64,000 nucleotides of DNA from Chryseobacterium artocarpi. Lineage in GTDB: Bacteria > Bacteroidota > Bacteroidia > Flavobacteriales > Weeksellaceae. Location of the stretch: assembly GCF_001684975.1 (NCBI RefSeq), contig NZ_MAYH01000001.1, forward strand, positions 744,001 to 808,000, given 5' to 3'. How positions within the stretch are numbered: the first letter of the stretch is position 1; each line of letters starts with the position of its first letter. A program made the translations under genes and the position numbers. Below, in pieces: positions 59,357 through 64,000 of the stretch. The notes below the pieces were generated by a model. The model saw only the letters and a list, made by a program, of their open reading frames with translations. It searched no databases and was not told the DNA's origin.

Positions 59357-62300
59357 ATGAAGTTAGCAGAAATATCGATTAAAAGACCCTCGCTGGTAAT
59401 TGTATTATTTACAATTCTGACGCTGGGAGGTATCCTGAGTTATACGCTCATGGGATACGAATTGATTCCGAAGTTTGAAACCAACATGGTAACCATCTCC
59501 ACGGTGTACCCGGGAGCTTCACCTGCAGAGGTGGAGACCTCCGTCACCCGAAAGATTGAAGATGCCGTAGGTTCCTTGGAGAACGTAAAAAAAGTAGAAT
59601 CTTCTTCATATGAAAGTTTATCCGTAATCATGGTTCAGCTGAACGATGGTGCCGATGTAGACTTTGCATTGAATGATGCTCAGAGAAAGGTAAACGCAAT
59701 TTTAGCAGATCTTCCGGATGACGTAAAAGCACCGTCACTGAACAAATTCTCCCTAGATGATTTACCAATTATCACGATGAGTATTTCATCGGATAAACTG
59801 AACAGTAAGGATCTTTATGACTTATTAGATAAAAAGATTGAACCTATCTTCTCCCGTGTAAATGGAGTAGCTCAGGTTGATCTTGTAGGTGGACAGGAGA
59901 GAGAAATTCAGGTGAATCTTGATGAGAAGAAATTGCAGGGATATGGACTTTCAATCGGAGATGTTCAGCAGGCAATTCTTTCTTCAAACTTAGATTTCCC
60001 TACGGGTAGCCTGAAAACGAGAACTACGAAATCTACGATCAGATTATCAGGAAAGTATAAGTCAACAGAAGAAATGAACAACCTTGTAGTTTCCAATAAA
60101 AATGGAGCTCAGGTACGTTTGTCTGATATTGCAACCGTTTTTGACTCTCAGAAAGATGTTGAAAAAGTAGCAAGATTCAACCAGTTTCCGACGATCTTAA
60201 TGCAGGTGAAAAAGCAGTCTGATGCCAACGCGGTGGCTGTATCTGAAAGTGTTCAGGAAACGATTAAAACTGTAGAAGCAGCCTATAAAGTTCAGGGAGT
60301 AAAAGTAAAAATCGTAAACGATACTACAGAATTTACCCTTGAATCTGCAAACCACGTAATTTTCGACTTATTCCTGGCGATTATTCTTGTGGCAATTGTA
60401 ATGCTATTGTTCCTTCACAGTATCAGAAACGCATTTATTGTAATGGTTTCTATCCCAGCTTCATTGGTGGCAGCGTTCATTGGGATGAACCTGATGGGAT
60501 ATACTCTAAACCTAATGAGTTTACTTGGACTATCGCTTGTGGTAGGTATCCTTGTGGATGACGCGATTGTGGTATTGGAGAACATTTACCGTCACATGGA
60601 GATGGGTAAAAGTAAAATCAGAGCAGCATACGACGGAGCTTCTGAGATCGGATTTACCGTTGCTGCGATTACATTGGTAATTGTGGTGGTATTCTTACCG
60701 ATTGCGATGAGCTCAGGTCTTGTGGCAAACATCCTGGCTCAGTTCTGCGTCACGGTAGTTATTGCGACAATGCTATCATTATTAGCTTCATTTACCATCA
60801 TCCCTTGGCTATCATCAAGATTTGGTAAACTAGAGCATTTAACAGGTAAAAACTGGTTTGAAAAATTCATTCTTTGGTTTGAAGGATTAATTGACGGGTT
60901 CACTCATTGGGTAACTGATATTCTTGAATGGTGTCTGAAAACAACGTTAAGAAGAGTTTCTACAGTGATCATCACGTTTATTATTTTGATCAGTTCATTC
61001 TCATTAGTAATCTTTGGATTCATTGGAGGTGAATTCTTCCCACCGATTGATCGTGGTCAGTTCCTGGTACAAATGGAGCTTTCAAAAGATGCTACTGTTG
61101 AGAAAACAAACCAATTAACGCTTGAAGTTGAAAAGTATTTAAGAAATGATAAAGACGTTGTAGACTTGATTACAACAGTCGGACAGCAGTCAACAGGTTT
61201 TGGTGGAGCTCAGGCAACAACATACCAATCTGAAGTTCAGGTAAACCTTACAGATAAATCTGAACGTTCTGAAAGTACCAACATCAAAGCTGCAAAAGTA
61301 AAGAGAGCATTAGAAGAGAAATTTACAGGAGTAGAATTTAAAACAGCTCCAATTGGTATCATGGGTGCGGAAAATGCTCCGATCGAAATGGTAGTCACAG
61401 CTCCGGATAATGCAACAGCAGTAAAAGAAGCAACAAGAATCCTTGAATTATTGAAAAAAGTTCCGGGAGCAGTAGACGCAGAATTATCTACAGATTCAGG
61501 GAATCCTGAAGTACAGGTGAATATTGACAGAGATAAAATGGCGGCTCTAGGCTTAAATCTTTCAAGTGTTGGACAAACGATGCAGACAGCATTTAACGGT
61601 AACACCGATGGAAAATTCAGAGCAGGAGAGTACGAATATGATATCAACATCCGTTTTGGAGACCTGAACAGACAATCCATTGATGATGTTAAAAACCTAA
61701 TGTTTACAAACCCTCAGGGACAACAGGTTCGTTTGAGCCAGTTCGCTGAAGTAAAAATGGGTTCAGGACCAAGTTTGCTTGAACGTAGAGACAAATCACC
61801 TTCTGTAAAAGTAAGAGCTAAAGCAGTAGGTAGACCAGTTGGAGACGTTGCAAACGAATGGGCTGCTAAATTCATGAACGAGAAAAAGCCTATCGGTGTA
61901 GATTACATCTGGAGCGGTGATATGGAAAACCAGCAGGAAGGTTTTGGTACCTTAGGGATTGCATTATTAGCGGCTATCGTATTGGTATACTTAGTAATGG
62001 TGTCACTATATGACAGTTTCGTATATCCTTTCGTGGTATTGTTCTCTATTCCGTTAGCGATGATCGGGGTAATGGTAATCCTAGCCTTGACAGCTAATTC
62101 ATTGAACATTTTCACAATGCTTGGTATGATCATGTTGATTGGTCTTGTTGCGAAGAACGCGATTATGATCGTTGACTTTACCAATGCAAGAAAAGCAGCA
62201 GGAGCAACAACTCACGATGCATTGATTCAGGCGAACCACGCTCGTCTTCGTCCGATCCTGATGACAACAATTGCGATGATCTTTGGTATGTTACCAATCG

Positions 62301-62542
62301 CATTGGCAACAGGTGCCGGAGCAGAGATGAACAAAGGTCTTGCATGGGTAGTAATCGGTGGTTTGACATCGTCTCTATTCCTTACCTTGATCATTGTACC
62401 AGTAGTATACTCTCTATTTGACTCTATCTTAAGAAGAATGGGTAAAGATACTAAAGTAGACTACGAAGCTGAAATGAAGGCTGATTATGTACACAGAGAA
62501 TTAAATGAAGACGGATTTACTCCTAAGCATTTAGACAAATAA
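59357..62542 (+). CDS. RND efflux permease subunit
   Basis: A 1061-residue inner-membrane drug/proton antiporter of the HAE1/AcrB class. Twelve membrane helices lie in two halves with large periplasmic loops. The proton-relay aspartates are in G-I-L-V-D-D-A-I-V-V-L-E-N near residues 397-409; the partner lysine is in L-V-A-K-N-A-I-M-I-V-D-F near 935. The N-terminus K-L-A-E-I-S-I-K-R-P is typical of the Bacteroidetes subgroup. It completes the pump with the two preceding genes. Substrates cannot be read from sequence. Confidence 0.95.
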   Translation: MKLAEISIKRPSLVIVLFTILTLGGILSYTLMGYELIPKFETNMVTISTVYPGASPAEVETSVTRKIEDAVGSLENVKKVESSSYESLSVIMVQLNDGADVDFALNDAQRKVNAILADLPDDVKAPSLNKFSLDDLPIITMSISSDKLNSKDLYDLLDKKIEPIFSRVNGVAQVDLVGGQEREIQVNLDEKKLQGYGLSIGDVQQAILSSNLDFPTGSLKTRTTKSTIRLSGKYKSTEEMNNLVVSNKNGAQVRLSDIATVFDSQKDVEKVARFNQFPTILMQVKKQSDANAVAVSESVQETIKTVEAAYKVQGVKVKIVNDTTEFTLESANHVIFDLFLAIILVAIVMLLFLHSIRNAFIVMVSIPASLVAAFIGMNLMGYTLNLMSLLGLSLVVGILVDDAIVVLENIYRHMEMGKSKIRAAYDGASEIGFTVAAITLVIVVVFLPIAMSSGLVANILAQFCVTVVIATMLSLLASFTIIPWLSSRFGKLEHLTGKNWFEKFILWFEGLIDGFTHWVTDILEWCLKTTLRRVSTVIITFIILISSFSLVIFGFIGGEFFPPIDRGQFLVQMELSKDATVEKTNQLTLEVEKYLRNDKDVVDLITTVGQQSTGFGGAQATTYQSEVQVNLTDKSERSESTNIKAAKVKRALEEKFTGVEFKTAPIGIMGAENAPIEMVVTAPDNATAVKEATRILELLKKVPGAVDAELSTDSGNPEVQVNIDRDKMAALGLNLSSVGQTMQTAFNGNTDGKFRAGEYEYDINIRFGDLNRQSIDDVKNLMFTNPQGQQVRLSQFAEVKMGSGPSLLERRDKSPSVKVRAKAVGRPVGDVANEWAAKFMNEKKPIGVDYIWSGDMENQQEGFGTLGIALLAAIVLVYLVMVSLYDSFVYPFVVLFSIPLAMIGVMVILALTANSLNIFTMLGMIMLIGLVAKNAIMIVDFTNARKAAGATTHDALIQANHARLRPILMTTIAMIFGMLPIALATGAGAEMNKGLAWVVIGGLTSSLFLTLIIVPVVYSLFDSILRRMGKDTKVDYEAEMKADYVHRELNEDGFTPKHLDK

Positions 62543-62566
62543 AATAAAATATACCTTTAATTAATC

Positions 62567-62599
62567 GAAAGCGCCTCAGATTTTCTGAGGCGCTTTTTT
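62567..62599 (+). terminator. Terminator of the efflux operon
   Basis: AAAGCGCCTCAGA paired with TCTGAGGCGCTTT, short T loop and T-run. Confidence 0.93.
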
Positions 62600-62604
62600 G
62601 TTTT

Positions 62605-62767
62605 GCCACTAATGCACGAATTTTTTTGATGCTTCTATATGAGATTCTTGATCTTCCTTAGAACTTATCTCTGCATAAAGCACTACACTACCTTCTGTTT
62701 CTCTATGTGGTTCAAAATATATAAAAACGGATTGTAGTGTAAATATAATTATTCGTGCATTAGTGGC
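62605..62767. repeat. MITE-like element with 17-bp perfect inverted ends
   Basis: GCCACTAATGCACGAAT at 62605-62621 and its exact complement at 62751-62767 bound a 163-bp non-coding segment. No transposase. Same arm sequence as 53517. Target-site duplication not visible. Confidence 0.8.
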
Positions 62768-62782
62768 TAAAAAACAATAAAA

Positions 62783-62810
62783 AAGGCTTCCAGAATAAAC
62801 TGAAAGCCTT
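62783..62810 (-). terminator. Terminator of the KTSC gene
   Basis: AAGGCTTcCAG and CTGaAAGCCTT with a 6-base loop, A-rich left flank (T-run on minus), 22 bp past the stop. Confidence 0.8.
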
Positions 62811-62832
62811 AGTATATTATAATTGAAAAAAA

Positions 62833-63279
62833 TTAGTCTGCCATAGCCTCGCCAGCCTTTCTGAAGACAAAGTTTCCGTAGATGTGTCTTCTTGCAAAAC
62901 GGCTTGGAGAATCTGCATTCACCATTTTGATATAAGTATTTCTTGGAACACCCATGTATTCATAGCTTTTTCCATTCAAATGCTGAACCGTTAAAATCGA
63001 TTTCTCAAGATAAAAATCCTGAATATTAGACTGTGTAATAGTTTCAGTATATTCTTCTTTATATTTTTCCTGAGTTTCAGGGTTGATGCTTACTAAGAAG
63101 TGGTAAGCTTCAATAACAGATTTACTTTTTTCCTCTGCAGCCAACTGCCCAGCTTCGTCATTGATAAATTTATCAGGGTGTGTATCCTTCATTACATTCC
63201 TGTAAATTGTTTTTAACTCTTTTAAAGTCACATTCTTATCTACTCCAAGAAGGGTTCTGTGCTCACCAATTCGTTTCAT
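62833..63279 (-). CDS. J-domain plus KTSC-domain protein
   Basis: A 148-residue protein. Residues 1-70 form a J-domain with HPD at 34-36, the motif that stimulates DnaK ATPase. Residues ~88-145 are a KTSC domain, recognised by S-K/E-Y-x-Y-x-x-V-P and the F-x-x-x-I-x-G-x-F motif. It lies alone, between a terminator and a ~200-bp gap. A role as DnaK co-chaperone with substrate binding through KTSC is inference. Confidence 0.88.
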   Translation of the reverse strand: MKRIGEHRTLLGVDKNVTLKELKTIYRNVMKDTHPDKFINDEAGQLAAEEKSKSVIEAYHFLVSINPETQEKYKEEYTETITQSNIQDFYLEKSILTVQHLNGKSYEYMGVPRNTYIKMVNADSPSRFARRHIYGNFVFRKAGEAMAD

Positions 63280-63477
63280 AACTTGAATTCTTATTTTCGG
63301 GGTGCAAAATTAAGGAAATAAATCCGAAAAAATGTAACTTATTCATTATTAATTTATTTGATACACTTTTTGAACTGGATTTTTGTTAAAAAGTTGAATT
63401 AAAAATGATGCTACTCAGTTAGTTTATGAAATTTAAAGAAGATTTAAAGCTTTGCAAAAACTTTAAGATCATATTAA

Positions 63478-64000
63478 TTATCCAAACTCCGAATACAGAT
63501 GTTTATTCAGCTTAAAATAGATATACTCATTTTTAAAATCAATAATGGTATTGAACCTCTTCAGAAATTTATTTCCAAAAAATCCAGCCATTTTTTCTGT
63601 AGAATCAATTCCTTCCGTAGAACCGGAAAGTGTAATTGGAACGTTGTAAAGGTACTTTTGTGCAAATGTAATGGAAGGGCACAGAACAACGGGCATTACA
63701 TATACAGAACCATCTGATCCCTGTGCAGTTGCCTTTCCTATGGTTTTCATCTGATCAACTAAAGCATTTTCCTTCGCATACGGAGAAGCAATGGTGAGTG
63801 CATCATCTGCACCGCTATCAAGACCGAAAAAACCGGAATATTCCTTGCTGTTTGCCATAATTTTACTTTCTACAGCAGGATAATCATCGATCATGTGAAG
63901 TTTCATTTTTTCATATCCTGAAAAATCAATTGCCAAATCATTTTCATCATAAAAGCGGATGACATTTTTTTGATAATCAATTTCAATAATTTTTCCTTTC
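63478..64000 (-). CDS. Retropepsin-like aspartic protease, 5' end outside window
   Basis: The frame is open to the right edge at 64000, so only the C-terminal ~174 residues are seen. The second aspartic-protease half holds the active-site pattern F-F-G-L-D-S-G-A-D near residues 60-68 of the visible part and the family ending K-R-F-N-T-I-I-D-F-K-N-E-Y-I-Y-F. The first half lies outside. A TTG at 63934-63936 is not taken as start because coding-like sequence continues upstream (I-I-E-I-D-Y-Q-K-N-V-I). The role in flavobacteria is not known. Confidence 0.85.
   Translation of the reverse strand, partial: KGKIIEIDYQKNVIRFYDENDLAIDFSGYEKMKLHMIDDYPAVESKIMANSKEYSGFFGLDSGADDALTIASPYAKENALVDQMKTIGKATAQGSDGSVYVMPVVLCPSITFAQKYLYNVPITLSGSTEGIDSTEKMAGFFGNKFLKRFNTIIDFKNEYIYFKLNKHLYSEFG

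Overview
The window looks like a chromosomal segment of a flavobacterium, most likely Chryseobacterium or a close relative in the Weeksellaceae. The evidence is the AT-rich sequence, several GLPGLI-family secreted proteins, a type IX secretion (T9SS) C-terminal sorting domain, promoter elements of the Bacteroidetes type (TTG-N19-TAnnTTTG), GG-leader bacteriocin-like peptides, and house-keeping proteins of flavobacterial type. The genus is inferred from protein character, not from a search.

Layout. 1-3330: end of an AraC regulator, a short-chain dehydrogenase, three short double-glycine-leader peptides and a PLP aminotransferase. 3751-10047 (plus): topoisomerase IV genes parE and parC with a small membrane protein between them, then a lipoprotein and a rhomboid protease. 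10080-13067: membrane-anchored AraC-type regulator and two NAD(P)-dependent oxidoreductase/epimerase genes. 13185-18379 (minus): a tight run, Sua5-like protein, CPBP protease, yaaA, a large lipoprotein, prmC and a DUF4180 protein. 18481-19219: seven nearly identical initiator tRNA-fMet genes in tandem, ended by a strong terminator. 19262-22126: a patchwork accessory zone with decayed coding, a toxin-like fragment with a small membrane protein, a GLPGLI gene with its own bacteriocin-like peptide, and a broken M15 peptidase. 22127-25708: methyltransferase, 2OG-Fe(II) oxygenase plus Ada-like zinc protein, GNAT acetyltransferase, and an unexplained structured intergenic region.

26044-30711 (plus): a BlaI-type repressor and M56 (BlaR1-like) membrane metalloprotease behind a promoter that carries matching TACA/TGTA operators, followed by two GLPGLI genes around a sugar O-acetyltransferase. 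30784-37158: transaldolase-like aldolase, YdeI-like protein, TPR protein, peptidase E, a double zinc-ribbon protein, a PBP4-type carboxypeptidase and an orphan histidine kinase. 37295-44033 (minus): three large secreted metalloproteases (M61, M1, M12B-like with T9SS tail), each with its own terminator. 44260-47624 (minus): tatC, a DJ-1/PfpI protein, a Crp/Fnr regulator and the arabinose-5-phosphate isomerase gene. 47783-56011: recQ, a glycosyltransferase, a small zinc protein, lpdA, a DUF4476 protein, a small beta-barrel candidate and a CvfB-like RNA-binding protein. 56246-62542: TetR regulator with duplicated operators and a complete RND efflux system. 62833-64000: KTSC/J-domain protein and the end of an aspartic protease.

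Most of the window is ordinary core genome. The items that deserve a second look are the tandem initiator tRNA array with its conserved spacer hairpin, the GG-leader peptide genes without a visible exporter or modifying enzyme, a family of short intergenic repeats ending in GCCAC(T/G)AAT-type arms, the structured region near 24.9-25.06 kb, and several self-consistent regulatory architectures (BlaI, TetR, Crp-like palindrome).
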